Shown: in pieces, positions 32,135 through 41,600 of the stretch | Position numbering within the stretch: position 1 is the first letter of the stretch | Layout of the letters: every line of letters starts with the position of its first letter | Source of the DNA: Tepidisphaeraceae bacterium | GTDB lineage: Bacteria > Planctomycetota > Phycisphaerae > Tepidisphaerales > Tepidisphaeraceae | Length of the DNA stretch: 64,000 bases | Assembly (NCBI GenBank): GCA_035998445.1 | Contig: DASYHQ010000018.1 | Coordinates: 248,001 to 312,000, forward strand | Direction: 5' to 3' | Translations under genes and position numbers: made by a program | Notes under the pieces: generated by a model | What the model was told of the DNA's origin: nothing | The model's database searches: none | Seen by the model: the letters and a program-made list of their open reading frames with translations, nothing else

Positions 32135-32542
32135 CTACACCGAGGCCGGTTTGCCCTTCACACCCAATGCGGCCCGCTGCACGTCGTCCGGCTGGGCCAG
32201 CAACCACGCCGCGACCGCCTCAACGGCTTCAGCACGCTCTACGCCCCACCGCTGGCAGAGTTGGTAGACGCTCGTAACCCTTGGCTTTCGGAAGACGGGC
32301 ACCGCTACGGGCGTGCTCGACCACGCTGCGTCCAATTCATCGGGCGTCATATCGAGCGCCTTGGCGAGCCTCGAATAAGAACCGGTCTGAACCGTGTCGG
32401 CAGTGGGCAACCGTTCAATGCGGATGATGAACCGATCGGAAACGCGGGCACGTTCCGCCAGTTCCTTCCGCGACCAGCCCCGCGTTCGCCGGGCCGCGAA
32501 GATGTAGTGGCCGAAGTGGATTTGCTTTTTCGCTGCTATCAC
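32135..32542 (-). CDS. XRE-family repressor of prophage B
   Basis: 135 residues, GTG start. Residues about 8-70 are an XRE HTH: FGHYIFAARRTRGWSRKELAE, RARVSDRFIIRIERLPT, SYSRLAKALDMTPDELD. The C-terminal part (KPRVTSVYQLCQRWGVERAE) may form a dimer interface. It lies at the start of the leftward operon, beside four GTGACATT-type sites and divergent from small right-end genes, the expected immunity layout. No Shine-Dalgarno site is clear; it may be leaderless when repressed. Confidence 0.8.
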   Translation of the reverse strand: MIAAKKQIHFGHYIFAARRTRGWSRKELAERARVSDRFIIRIERLPTADTVQTGSYSRLAKALDMTPDELDAAWSSTPVAVPVFRKPRVTSVYQLCQRWGVERAEAVEAVAAWLLAQPDDVQRAALGVKGKPASV

Positions 32543-32577
32543 AGGGGAGAATCTACCTCACCCGCCCCGCCAATGCG

Positions 32578-32644
32578 GTGACATTCACCTACATTCTTCC
32601 AATGTCACTTGCATTCGGTAAATGTCACTGTAGTATTGTGACAT
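32578..32644. promoter_or_regulatory. operator array and rightward promoter of prophage B
   Basis: Four copies of GTGACATT or its complement AATGTCAC lie at 32578-32585, 32601-32608, 32621-32628 and 32638-32644 (the last lacks one T). The middle two are direct repeats 20 bp apart. A candidate promoter has TTGCAT (32609-32614), 16 bp, TAGTAT (32631-32636), with sites on both sides and in the spacer, so repressor binding would block it. Confidence 0.75.
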
Positions 32645-32668
32645 CAACTACCGATAGGAGCATCAGAC

Positions 32669-32869
32669 ATGCGAAAGAAGAAGCCCTTCAGCATCTACCC
32701 ACGCCAGACTGACCACGCCGCGGCCACGCAGCTTGCGGACGAGATGGACCTGCACATCAGCCAGATCTATCTGCTGGGCTTTCGGGCGTTCGTGAAGCGT
32801 CGCAACCGCAAGCTGAGCGCGGCCATGAGCGTGGCGGGCAAGCGTGGCGAACGGTCGTTGCGCGCGTAG
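32669..32869 (+). CDS. small RHH/HTH-like regulator, first gene of right-end operon
   Basis: 66 residues, ATAGGAG upstream. FSIYPRQTDHAAATQLADEM and LHISQIYLLGFRAFVKRRNR look like a ribbon-helix-helix protein: a short strand then two helices. Very basic. It is the first gene behind the operator array, where a Cro-like regulator is expected. Family assignment tentative. Confidence 0.55.
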   Translation: MRKKKPFSIYPRQTDHAAATQLADEMDLHISQIYLLGFRAFVKRRNRKLSAAMSVAGKRGERSLRA

Positions 32870-32996
32870 CCTGAGAAACCAGACTAGTCCCGTTTTCGGG
32901 CCGCCGGTTGCCCCTGAAAAACCAAGGGATTTTCGATTTTCTCACGAAGTTCAGGCCCGCCGTAACCGTTTTCCACCACCAACCCCCGAGGACCAC

Positions 32997-33305
32997 ATGA
33001 ACACCAAGCGAAAGAACCGCAAAGCTGTGTCGATGCCCATGACGGTAAACGCCGCCGTCGCGCGAGCGTTTGAACGGGCGCTCGTGACCAAGACCCACAA
33101 GCTGCGCCGAAGCCTCGTGCTGCAACGCCTGATGGTTTGCTTCGTCCTGTCGACGCCCCAGGAGCGCGAGCGGGCCGTTGCGGCCGGGCACTACGACAGC
33201 CGGTTCAGCAAGGCCGATCGGATCGAATACTACGGCTGGCTGAACGACAGCCTAGATGGAGGGAAGGACTACCGCGGACTGACGAAGCGCCGCCGGACGG
33301 TCTGA
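32997..33305 (+). CDS. small basic protein, possible ribbon-helix-helix
   Basis: 102 residues from MNTKRKNRKA. It resembles the previous protein in having a strand (VSMPMTVNAAVARAFERAL) followed by helices and a basic tail. No firm family. Rightward, same direction as the previous gene. The 128-bp gap before it holds no feature I can name. Confidence 0.55.
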   Translation: MNTKRKNRKAVSMPMTVNAAVARAFERALVTKTHKLRRSLVLQRLMVCFVLSTPQERERAVAAGHYDSRFSKADRIEYYGWLNDSLDGGKDYRGLTKRRRTV

Positions 33306-33440
33306 CTTGCCCGCCCCGCGAGCCGAAGGGTTTGCCGGGCGATTCGCGGGCGGCAGGTTGCCGCTGCGGTTCACATCAACGGGCAGGGACCGGCGCTCAC
33401 TTCTCAAGGGCTCGCGCCGGCCCCGCCCAAAGGAGTGCTG

Positions 33441-33536
33441 ATGTTACCCGAACGATGGAATGTAGCGGTAGCGCCCGACGACGAGCCGGGCGATCGGTGG
33501 GACGGATTGAGCCGATCGGGGGTGGCCAATGGCTAA
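33441..33536 (+). CDS. very short ORF, translationally coupled to next gene
   Basis: 31 residues, MLPERWNVAVAPDDEPGDRW then DGLSRSGVANG. An excellent AAAGGAG lies six bases upstream of the ATG, and the ORF ends in ATGGCTAA, which overlaps the next start (33529). Acts at least as a leader peptide for the next gene; whether the peptide has a function is unknown. Confidence 0.5.
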   Translation: MLPERWNVAVAPDDEPGDRWDGLSRSGVANG

Positions 33537-34383
33537 ACGCGCCACCAACCGTAGGCCCGCAGGCCCACCGCCTGCACCGCAGATGATCTTCGAACTGATA
33601 GACGGCGAGTTGATACCGCGCAGGCCGTGGGATTCTACCGGTTACGTCCGCGAGGCGGACGGCACGAAGTTTCTATCTATCGAGCAAGCCGCCGCCTCGG
33701 TCAAAAGGGATGGTCGATTCTGGAACCTTGCCCGCTTTTGGATGGACGCTTGGCAGGATCGCTTATCGCGAGAGGAACGCCGCATGATCATCGACGCGCT
33801 CCCCGAGCAGCACCGCATTGGCATTGACGAGGTTGCGATGCACCCCGGCGAGTACGAATGCCACGTCATTGCAAAGGACGGGAAGTCGGCCAGCGGGTCG
33901 CCGGTGTCGCTCTATCACAAGTTCGGTTCGATCCAAGACGCTGCACAGGAAGCGGCAATCGACATTTGCGGGGGCGACGGGGAATGCGAATTTGAGATGC
34001 GGGACCACGCCGCGCACGCCGAGCGATTCAAGATGGCCGTTCGGCTGACTATGACCGCAACGCCCATCGAGACGGTGCTGCCAGAGCCGGGACCATCCGC
34101 CGCGATCGCCGCAGACGTTGACGCCGCCGACTTGTCGTTCCTTCCACCTGATGCGCGCGAGCCGTTCCGCCTGCTATGCAAGTTCCGGGCGTTCTGCCGC
34201 GAGATTGAACTACTCGCGGAGTCGACGACCAACGAACGCGTGAAGGACGATCTTAAGTCCGCGTGGGATCATATCGCTCAGGGTGATGGCGCGTGCGACC
34301 TTAGCAACGCGTTCAGCACCGCGATAGATGCGTGGGGCGCAGCATCGAAGCCAGCGGAAGAGAAGGTGCAGGATGCCGCGTAG
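33529..34383 (+). CDS. hypothetical protein of prophage right end
   Basis: 284 residues. The N-terminal third has YVREADGTKFLSIEQAAASV, which fits a small HTH-like fold. The middle is acidic with Cys and His (DICGGDGECEFEMRDH), and the C-terminus is helical. No family recognised. Coupled to the short ORF before it, and overlapped by the next gene by 11 bases. Confidence 0.6.
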   Translation: MAKRATNRRPAGPPPAPQMIFELIDGELIPRRPWDSTGYVREADGTKFLSIEQAAASVKRDGRFWNLARFWMDAWQDRLSREERRMIIDALPEQHRIGIDEVAMHPGEYECHVIAKDGKSASGSPVSLYHKFGSIQDAAQEAAIDICGGDGECEFEMRDHAAHAERFKMAVRLTMTATPIETVLPEPGPSAAIAADVDAADLSFLPPDAREPFRLLCKFRAFCREIELLAESTTNERVKDDLKSAWDHIAQGDGACDLSNAFSTAIDAWGAASKPAEEKVQDAA

Positions 34384-34576
34384 GACAAGCCGCCAAAGCG
34401 TAGCTCTGCGCCGCGTTGTAGCCGAGGTGGCCAAACTGCGGATGACCGAGAATGAGTTTCAGCGATTCCTAATCGACACGCGCCGGCACCTCTGGGGGAA
34501 CGCCGCCGTGAGGGCCGCAGTCGATCAGGCGGTGCCGCGCGATTGGAAGCAGGAAGTATCCACCAACACAACTTGA
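34373..34576 (+). CDS. small hypothetical protein, last gene of prophage B
   Basis: 67 residues from MPRRTSRQSV. Helical: ALRRVVAEVAKLRMTENEFQ, RFLIDTRRHLWGNAAVRAA. Overlaps the preceding gene. A terminator hairpin follows at 34599. Function unknown. Confidence 0.55.
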   Translation: MPRRTSRQSVALRRVVAEVAKLRMTENEFQRFLIDTRRHLWGNAAVRAAVDQAVPRDWKQEVSTNTT

Positions 34577-34598
34577 CCCCGCGAGGGGCGACGCAGCC

Positions 34599-34632
34599 CG
34601 CCAGCCGAGGCGAAAGTTTCGGCTGGCGTTTT
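34599..34632 (+). terminator. rho-independent terminator of right-end operon
   Basis: CGCCAGCCGA (34599-34608) pairs perfectly with TCGGCTGGCG (34619-34628), followed by TTTT. It ends transcription before the attachment region. The 34577-34990 gap holds this hairpin, arm-type repeats and the att core; no gene. Confidence 0.8.
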
Positions 34633-34633
34633 C

Positions 34634-34755
34634 AAAACGGAAGATTCCGTTTTCAGCCTAAGGATTCCGCTTTTAATTGCACAGAACCGCGATAGACTGC
34701 GAATAACCAAACAACGCCCCGCCGCCGCAAATGAGCGGATTATCAGGGGTTTTCG
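34634..34755. promoter_or_regulatory. arm-type sites at the right end of prophage B
   Basis: AAAACGGAA-GA-TTCCGTTTT at 34634-34653 repeats the dyad found at 5651-5672, and TCAGGGGTTTTCG at 34743-34755 is the inverted copy of 5636-5648. A half-site, GGATTCCGCTTTT, lies between. Probable integrase/excisionase arm sites; together with the left cluster they would lie either side of attP in the circular phage. Confidence 0.6.
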
Positions 34756-34781
34756 ACTGAATCCAGCGCCGGCCCATTGGT

Positions 34782-34825
34782 CATGACACGCTGGGGGTCA
34801 CAGGTTCGAGCCCTGTACCGCCCAT
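34782..34825 (+). other. att core: 3' half of tRNA-Val(GAC), right copy
   Basis: Identical to 5534-5577 over 44 bp. It is followed by TTTTTT, which fits the native transcription end of the host tRNA gene, so chromosomal sequence resumes at 34826. No 5' half precedes this copy. Confidence 0.88.
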
Positions 34826-34990
34826 TTTTTGGTTATCCCCTCGCAGTTCGCGTCTTGAGCATCTGCCGCCAGCAGATTGACGGCATTTTCCGAAACTGGA
34901 AATCTTCCAGGCTCCGGTGAAGCTTCTATCGTGGCGACATCCGGAAACGCGGCGTGGCGGTGCTGGATTACATTTCTTCACAGGGGTTCC

Positions 34991-36154
34991 GTGAAACGCG
35001 CACAACTATTCATCTGCGGAGCGGTCTGCTGCGCCTGTACCTACGTTCTTGCGGCGCCGCCGGCGCTGCCTGCCGTGTCATCGCCGACGCCTCGAACGGT
35101 GCATGAACTGCTACTTGCCGCTCCACCACCCTCGGAGTTGGAAAAGCAACTGGCTGAGATGGTGAAGCTGAAATCGAAGGATCCCGCGACGCTGGAGTCC
35201 ATCGGGTTCGCGTACCTGATGCTCGGCAAGTTCGACAAGGCCCGCCCGGTTTTGGAGGCGGCGGTGGCTGCGTCGGCGGGAACGCCGTCGCGGGACCTGG
35301 TCTACAACCTCGGGGTGGTCGACCTGAAGCAACGGACGAACGCGATGCGTTCGGTCATCAACATCGCCAACCTTCTCGGCCGACCGGGGCTGCCACCCGA
35401 CGAGCCGCTGCAAGACCTGTTCGGTTCGCTCATCATCGCGGCGGGTAAAAACAAACCTGCTCGCAAGGCGCCGCTGTTCGTCAACGCGGTCAGCACGTAC
35501 GTCGGGCACGACGCCAAGCTCGAAGGGGCTCGGCGCGACGGGTTCACCCGTTGGGGAGGCGGCTGGTTGAGCCCCGCACAGAAGCAGGCTGACGATAAGC
35601 TGCGGCGGGATTTACAGCCCCAAATCGACTACTTGGCCAACGATTTCGAAGAGAATCGCGCAGCGTTTGAGGCAGCCAAGAAGCGTGCCGAGAAGCTGAG
35701 AAGCCAAGTCGCGTTCACGAAGTCGGCAAGCGACAAGTACGAGCTGCGCGTCGCCACCGAACGGGCGGCGCATTACGATCGGGAAGCGATCGAGTCGAAG
35801 GGGAAACTGGATCAGGTTCGGCGGCGACTCCCCGCCCGGCAGTGGGCCGAGTCGCACGAGCCGATCCTTCCGCGGACGTTGGCGCGGTTGCAGGCGGATG
35901 ACGCAGCTGCCAAAGTTGCAACGGTGGAGCCGGCGATGCCCGAACCGGTAACAGACGCCGCTCCGGTCGACGGTGCACCTACGCGCCAGTTGCAGCCCGA
36001 GCCCGAATTGGCCACCGCCGAACCCGAAGCCCCGAGGGTCGAAGCTGAAGTGGTTGCCGAGCCGGTAAAGGCCAATCCCCGGCCAATTAAGCGATCACCT
36101 GATGAACGGGCACAGCCGACCGCCACGTCGATCTTCGATTTTGGCGATGATTGA
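34991..36154 (+). CDS. exported TPR-like protein with coiled-coil and Pro/Glu-rich tail
   Basis: 387 residues from GTG at 34991, AGGGG upstream. VKRAQLFICGAVCCACTYVLAA is a signal peptide. Residues about 65-115 hold a TPR-like pair (LESIGFAYLMLGKFDKARPV, LVYNLGVVDLKQ). A coiled segment (about 210-270) and a Pro/Glu-rich C-terminus follow. Likely a periplasmic or cell-surface scaffold protein. It is the first host gene right of the prophage. Confidence 0.7.
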   Translation: MKRAQLFICGAVCCACTYVLAAPPALPAVSSPTPRTVHELLLAAPPPSELEKQLAEMVKLKSKDPATLESIGFAYLMLGKFDKARPVLEAAVAASAGTPSRDLVYNLGVVDLKQRTNAMRSVINIANLLGRPGLPPDEPLQDLFGSLIIAAGKNKPARKAPLFVNAVSTYVGHDAKLEGARRDGFTRWGGGWLSPAQKQADDKLRRDLQPQIDYLANDFEENRAAFEAAKKRAEKLRSQVAFTKSASDKYELRVATERAAHYDREAIESKGKLDQVRRRLPARQWAESHEPILPRTLARLQADDAAAKVATVEPAMPEPVTDAAPVDGAPTRQLQPEPELATAEPEAPRVEAEVVAEPVKANPRPIKRSPDERAQPTATSIFDFGDD

Positions 36155-36220
36155 ACGGCGCGAGTACGCTGCGGGCCCTTTGCAGGACGCGATCGCGATT
36201 CTCAGGTGTACAATGGTGGG

Positions 36221-36913
36221 ATGTGTGGCCGCTACACGTTGCGTCGGGTCGATCTGGTACGGGCCGCGTTCGACGCGATGCCGACGTTGCCGTTCGAGGA
36301 GTTTACCGAACGGCCGCAGTACAACATCGCGCCGTCGCAGGACGTCGCGGTCGTGCGCGTAAACGGCAAAGGGGAACGGGTGCTGGGGTTGGTGCGGTGG
36401 GGACTCATTCCTTCGTGGACCAAGGACAAGCCCAAGCAACAGCCGATCAACGCGCGGGCGGAGACGATCGCGACCAGTGGCATGTTCCGGCAGGCGTTCG
36501 AGCGCCGGCGGTGCCTGGTGCCGGTCGACGGGTTCTACGAATGGCGGAAGCTAGGCGACCGCAGGCAGCCGATGTTCGTGCATCGCACGGATGACGCGCC
36601 GTTTGCCTTCGCCGGCCTGTGGGAACGCTGGCGCCCGGACCCGGACGTCGAGCCCGTCGATACGATGACGATCGTCACGACGTCACCCAACGCCCTCATG
36701 TCGCCAATTCACGACCGCATGCCGGTGATCCTGGATCGACACGATTACGCGCGATGGCTGGATCGCGACGCCCCCGGCACCGCTGTGTCAGATCTGCTGA
36801 AGCCCTACAGCGGCAACGACTTGGTGGCGACGCCCGTTTCGACGCGCGTGAACTCGCCGCGGAACAACGACTGCGACTGCATCGCGCCACTGACGGATCA
36901 GGAGGCAACCTAA
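36221..36913 (+). CDS. yedK: SOS-response-associated peptidase (SRAP/YedK, HMCES family)
   Basis: 230 residues starting MCGRYTLRR, so Cys2 becomes the N-terminal catalytic residue after Met removal. Also seen are NARAET (Asn77), DGFYEW (Glu107) and SPIHDRMPVIL (His164). These proteins form a stable thiazolidine crosslink with abasic sites in single-stranded DNA. Length fits. It ends 26 bp before the convergent HD-GYP gene. Confidence 0.93.
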   Translation: MCGRYTLRRVDLVRAAFDAMPTLPFEEFTERPQYNIAPSQDVAVVRVNGKGERVLGLVRWGLIPSWTKDKPKQQPINARAETIATSGMFRQAFERRRCLVPVDGFYEWRKLGDRRQPMFVHRTDDAPFAFAGLWERWRPDPDVEPVDTMTIVTTSPNALMSPIHDRMPVILDRHDYARWLDRDAPGTAVSDLLKPYSGNDLVATPVSTRVNSPRNNDCDCIAPLTDQEAT

Positions 36914-36939
36914 ATTGCTGGCCCGGGGTTGGCGGTCGA

Positions 36940-38310
36940 TCAAGGATAACATGCTTCCAGTGGCGTGGTGATCGTGTCCCAGTCGGTCTCGGCCAGTGGC
37001 TCGGCGGGCGTTGCTGTGTCCAGATAAGACAGGTCCTCGCCCGCGAAACTCGCAAGCTTCAGGCTGCTTTCTGGGCCTTCACCGGGGTAGAACGGCGCCG
37101 TCAGCGACTCGGTGGGCACGCGTTCTCCCTTGGCGTCGAACGCGATCACCATCTGCGGTCGGAACGAATCGCGGCGGTTGTAGCGCACCACCACGCCGTA
37201 GCGGCCATCGCTTAAGCGGATCTTGCCACCGATCGGGAACGGCTGGATGAGCGAGTGGAAGACCTTCATCAGCACCGGATCGTAGTGCCGCGCCGTCGGG
37301 CCGCGCAACATCTCCCACATCGCCCGCGCCGGCGTCTTCGACCGACGATGCACGCGGTCGCTGGTGACGGCGACGAACGCGTCGCAGATGCGCACGATGC
37401 GCACGAACACGTGCAGGTTCAGGCCGGGCATGGCATCGGGGTAGCCCGTGCCATCGTAGTTTTCGTGATGACAGCGCGCGATCATCTTCACGCCGGCCGG
37501 CAGGGAATCGGGCAGCATCTCGGCGCCGGCGACCGGGTGTTCGCGGATCAGCTGGCGGTCGTCGTCGGTCAGCACGTAGTTGGGCTTGAAGACCTGCGGC
37601 AGCGAGAACATCGCGATGTCCATCAGCATCGCGCCCAAGCCCAACGGCGTCAGGTCCATCGCAAGGCTGTTGGACAGGTTGCCAGCGCTGGTCTGCCGTC
37701 GGCGCTCGGCAGTCACGTACTCGCGAATCGCCGAGCCAAGCACGATGGACAGGTAGAAGACGCTGCCAGAGTGATCGCTGAGGTAGTTGTCGGGCGTGTT
37801 CTGGCGTCGCAGCAGCGCCGCCGACACGGGGTTGGCCTTTAGGTAGTCGATGACCGATGCCGCTGCGTCGCGGATCGCGTTGTAGTTGACCGACGCGATC
37901 GACGTGCGGCTGGCGAAGCGATCCTGCACGTCGGCGAGCGTGCTGGCCACCTGGGCCTGGGCGGTGGCGGCGACCTCGCGGTCGCGCGAGTCGTCCTCGA
38001 AGTTCACCATGGCGTCGAGCACCGGGTCGCCGATCTTCAGCGTGACGTCCGGGTAGCGCCGGCGCAGCGTGTCGATGTCGTCGGGCGTCAGCATCTTGCC
38101 CCCGGGCAACATCGTGCGACCCTGCCAGCGAAACGCCTCGGCCAACCGCATCTGCGGCTGCACATCGGAACAATGCATCAGGAGTGGCATGGGACAACGA
38201 TCCACGTTCAGCAGGACCCGCCAGCGATCATCCGGGCAAACAGAATGCCCGATAACATCCACGCGGCGGCGATCCCGTCCGGTCTTCATCGACACGTGAA
38301 CCCTCACCAT
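36940..38310 (-). CDS. HD-GYP-type protein with altered HD motif
   Basis: Up to 456 residues. The N-terminal part (DVQPQMRLAEAFRWQGRTML, then LTPDDIDTLRRR) is a DUF3391-like module. The HD-GYP domain has DHSGSVFYLSIVLG, IREHPVAGAEMLP, CHHENYDGTGYP and ICDAFVAVTSDRVHR. The metal-binding HDIGK is replaced by MDIAM, so phosphodiesterase activity on cyclic di-GMP is doubtful and a receptor role possible. The start is uncertain: ATG at 38310, 38289 or 38190 (MPLLMH, best match to family starts). Confidence 0.82.
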   Translation of the reverse strand: MVRVHVSMKTGRDRRRVDVIGHSVCPDDRWRVLLNVDRCPMPLLMHCSDVQPQMRLAEAFRWQGRTMLPGGKMLTPDDIDTLRRRYPDVTLKIGDPVLDAMVNFEDDSRDREVAATAQAQVASTLADVQDRFASRTSIASVNYNAIRDAAASVIDYLKANPVSAALLRRQNTPDNYLSDHSGSVFYLSIVLGSAIREYVTAERRRQTSAGNLSNSLAMDLTPLGLGAMLMDIAMFSLPQVFKPNYVLTDDDRQLIREHPVAGAEMLPDSLPAGVKMIARCHHENYDGTGYPDAMPGLNLHVFVRIVRICDAFVAVTSDRVHRRSKTPARAMWEMLRGPTARHYDPVLMKVFHSLIQPFPIGGKIRLSDGRYGVVVRYNRRDSFRPQMVIAFDAKGERVPTESLTAPFYPGEGPESSLKLASFAGEDLSYLDTATPAEPLAETDWDTITTPLEACYP

Positions 38311-38671
38311 CCTGAGATATCGCGCTGATGTCGACCTTCCGCGGCAGTTACGAGCGAAACTGGGGTAATCGCGACGTCAATCGGGCCGACCGAAGCACAC
38401 CGAGCATCTCTACGCAATTAGTTGAGCCCGCTGAACGCGCCGTTCTCGTCCCCCCACTACGCCCAGCGGCAGCTGTCCCTGAGGTCCCGCGCGGTGCCAA
38501 GCAGCGCGAGATATTGACAGCGACAATCTCCCACGCGACGATTTGGCCTGCACGAGGGCGAAGCGACGATGCCACTTCCGATCTGAAACTCGGGTTTATT
38601 ATCGGTCATCGCGCCGCCTGCTTTGCGCTACGTTGTCTGTGATTCCACCTTCTATTTGAGGATTATTGTTT
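38311..38671. other. 361-bp intergenic stretch, no recognised feature
   Basis: Between the HD-GYP gene and the subtilase gene. A rightward TTGACA at 38515 has no good -10 at 17 bp. A short open frame (38328-38642) has no coding character. I see no hairpin with T-run. Confidence 0.5.
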
Positions 38672-41600
38672 ATGCCGAGCCCGAGGTCTGCCTTGCTGCG
38701 CCGCGTCACCGATCGCGCCGTGGTCGAGTTGCTTGAGAAACGCCAACTGTTCAGCGCCGCGTTCGACGTGGTGCAGCTGTCAACCATGCGCAACGACCCG
38801 GTTTACGCCGGCGTCGATGGCAGTGGCATCGGCGTGGCGGTGATCGACACCGGCACGTACGCCGCCCACCCCGACTTGCGCAACAACTTCAAGGCCTACT
38901 ACGACGCGGTCAGCAACGGCCCGGTCCTGACGAACGTGGACGACGCCGGTGTTCGCGACCCCGGTGGCCACGGCACGCACGTCGCCGGCACCGCGGTCTC
39001 GAGCAACCCTGAGATCGGCGTCGCGCCGGCGGCCGGCCTGATCGGCATTCGCGGGCTGACGGCCGAGGGTGAGGCCTACCCGCGCTTCGACCCCGTGCTG
39101 CAGGGCCTGCGGTGGGTGCTGGCCAACCACGAGCAGTTCAACATCAAGGTCGTCAACATGTCGCTGGGCGTGTACAGCGAGAACATCAACTCCGAACTGC
39201 CCGCCAGCGACGAATCGCGCGTGATCGATCAGCTGGAAGCCGTCGGCATCACCGTCGTGTCGGCGATGGGCAACGGTTACGGTGGGTTCGTGGCGCCAGG
39301 CTCCAGCACGCCGGGCGTCTACTCGACCATTCAGGTCGCCAACACCTGGGAAGATTCCGGCACGGCCAACGACCGCAACGTCATCGGACTCGACTCGTCC
39401 GGCAAATGGGGCGTGATCGACAATCAACCCGTCGCCGACCAGCTGTCGGCCAGCAGCCAGCGCAGCACGCTGCCCAACAGCGTCGCCGCCCCGGGCACCA
39501 CGATCTACAGCACGTGGAACGGCGACGGTGGGCTGATGTACAATACGATCCGCGGCACCAGCATGGCGTCACCGCTCGTCGCCGGCGCCGTCGCGCTGAT
39601 GCAGGACGCGGCCATGTCGTTCGGCGGGCGCTATCTGGCCCCCGCCGACGTGCTGCAGATCATCCGCCAGACCGCCGATGCCGTCGTCGACCAGCAGACG
39701 CCCGGCACGTCGCGCATCCCGCTCACGCGCGACGCCAACGGCCAGCCCGTGCAGGCTGGCCCGGCCGAGGACATCCCGGAGACCGGCAACACGTATCTGC
39801 GCATCAACGTCTATAAGGCGATGCAGCGCGTGCGCGACCTGGTGACCAACGGCGGCACCAACCCGCCGCAGGAACCACCGCCGACCGACCCCGGCACCCG
39901 CGTGGACGACACGAACCACACGACCGCCTCGGCGATCGCCCTGCCGTCGCTGGACGCCACCTCGACCTACACCGCCACCGGCAACGTCGGCACCGACGGT
40001 CAGGTGAACGTGGGCCCCAACGACATCGACCTGTACAAGATCACCCTCGAATCGCCCGGCGTCGCCAGCTTCGCGTTCAGCGGCCTGGAAGCAGGCTTAG
40101 ACCTTTACCCACGCCTGTTCGACGCGGCCGGTATGGAACTGGCCTTTGCGGGTAATACCGCCACCAGCGTGACCACCCAACAGCTAGCCGCCGGCACCTA
40201 CTATTTCGGTGTCAGCAGCGAGACGAACACCGCCTACGACATCAACGCCGGCACCGGCGCCACCAACGGTGCCTCGACCGGCGCGTTCACCTTCACCGTC
40301 GGCTTGATCAACGACGACCCGAACGGTGTCTTCCAAGGCGCCGTCGAGGTCGACCTGACCAATCCGGACACGATCTACCCCGTGAACGACCTGCCGGCCA
40401 GCTTCTTCACCGGCAACATCGACAGCGATCCGAACCCGGTCGACCCGGCCGGCGATCGCATCGATATCGGCGCGACCGACGTCGACATGTTCCGCGTGAT
40501 CGCGCCCGACAGCGGCACGCTCACGATCGACATCGACGCTATCGGCTCCACTGCCCACTCGACCGATGGCGTCGACAGCTACGTAAAGGTCTTCCGCCTG
40601 CTAGACGATGGGACCGTGGAGCTGGTCACCGATAACGACGACGAGGGCGCCGGCAACACCGATAGCTACCTGCAATTGTCGCTCGAGGAAGGCCAGACGT
40701 ACTTCGTCGCCGTCACCACGTACGGCAACCGCAACTTCGATCCCGCCGATCCGTTCAACCGCACCAGCGAGGACAACGAGACCGGCCTGTACGACATGTA
40801 TCTGAGCTTCGAGAACGGCGACGTCAACGGCACGCTGTTCGGCGCCGTCGACCTCCTTGAGGCGCAGCAGAACGGGGTCGTGCTCGGTCAGATCGGCGCC
40901 GACTTCGGCGCGCCGCTGGCGGGCGCGGCGACGAACGGCGGGTATAAGGACGTCGACTTCTTCACCTACACCGCCCCCACGGATGGCCTGCTCGACGTGA
41001 CGGCCACCAGTGACAACATGAACCCCACCGTGGCGCTGTGGCAGCTTAGCGACGACGGCACCGACGTGGTGCGCGTGGGTGGCGATGCCTCGACCGGCGC
41101 GCGCGTCGTGATGATGGTGACGGCCGGGCAGGAGATCGGCATCTCCGCCACGGGTGAGGGCAACGGCGCGTTCAACTGGTTCGCGCCCGCCAGTGGCACC
41201 GGCGGCGACACCGGCACCTACGAGTTGACGGCCGTGTTGCGCGACCCGTCGGACGTGAAGACCAACGACTCGGTGAACGGCGGCACGCCCGAGGCGCTGC
41301 CGCTCAACACGCCGATGACGCGCAACCTCGGCTTCGATGGTCCGCTGGCCAACGGTGAGGCCGACGTCGATCTGTACCAGATCGTCGCCGGCGCTGCGGG
41401 CAATTACACGTTCATCGCCGACACCAGTGCCGAGCACAGCGCCGACACGGTACTGCGCGTCTTCAATTCGGCCGGCCAGGAGATTGCGTTCAACGACAAC
41501 GCCAGTGCCACCACCAACGGTAGTGAGCTGACGGTTACCCTGGCCGCCGGGCAAACCTACTACGTGGGCGTCAGCGGTGCTGGGGCGTCGGCGCGCAGCT

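Larger units (their letters stand above)
5534..34825. mobile_element. complete siphovirus-type prophage B, tRNA-Val integrated
   Basis: Two identical 44-bp repeats (5534-5577 and 34782-34825) bound a 29.2-kb segment with an integrase next to the left repeat and an HK97-type head and tail block. Inverted copies of CGAAAACCCCTGA (5636-5648 and complement 34743-34755) and copies of the dyad AAAACGGAA-GA-TTCCGTTTT near both ends look like integrase or Xis arm sites. Genes run rightward except a lysogeny-type operon at 30961-32542. No holin, endolysin, primase or helicase was recognised. Confidence 0.9.

Noticed and set aside
38328-38642. open frame before the subtilase
   Set aside because: No ribosome site and no coding character.
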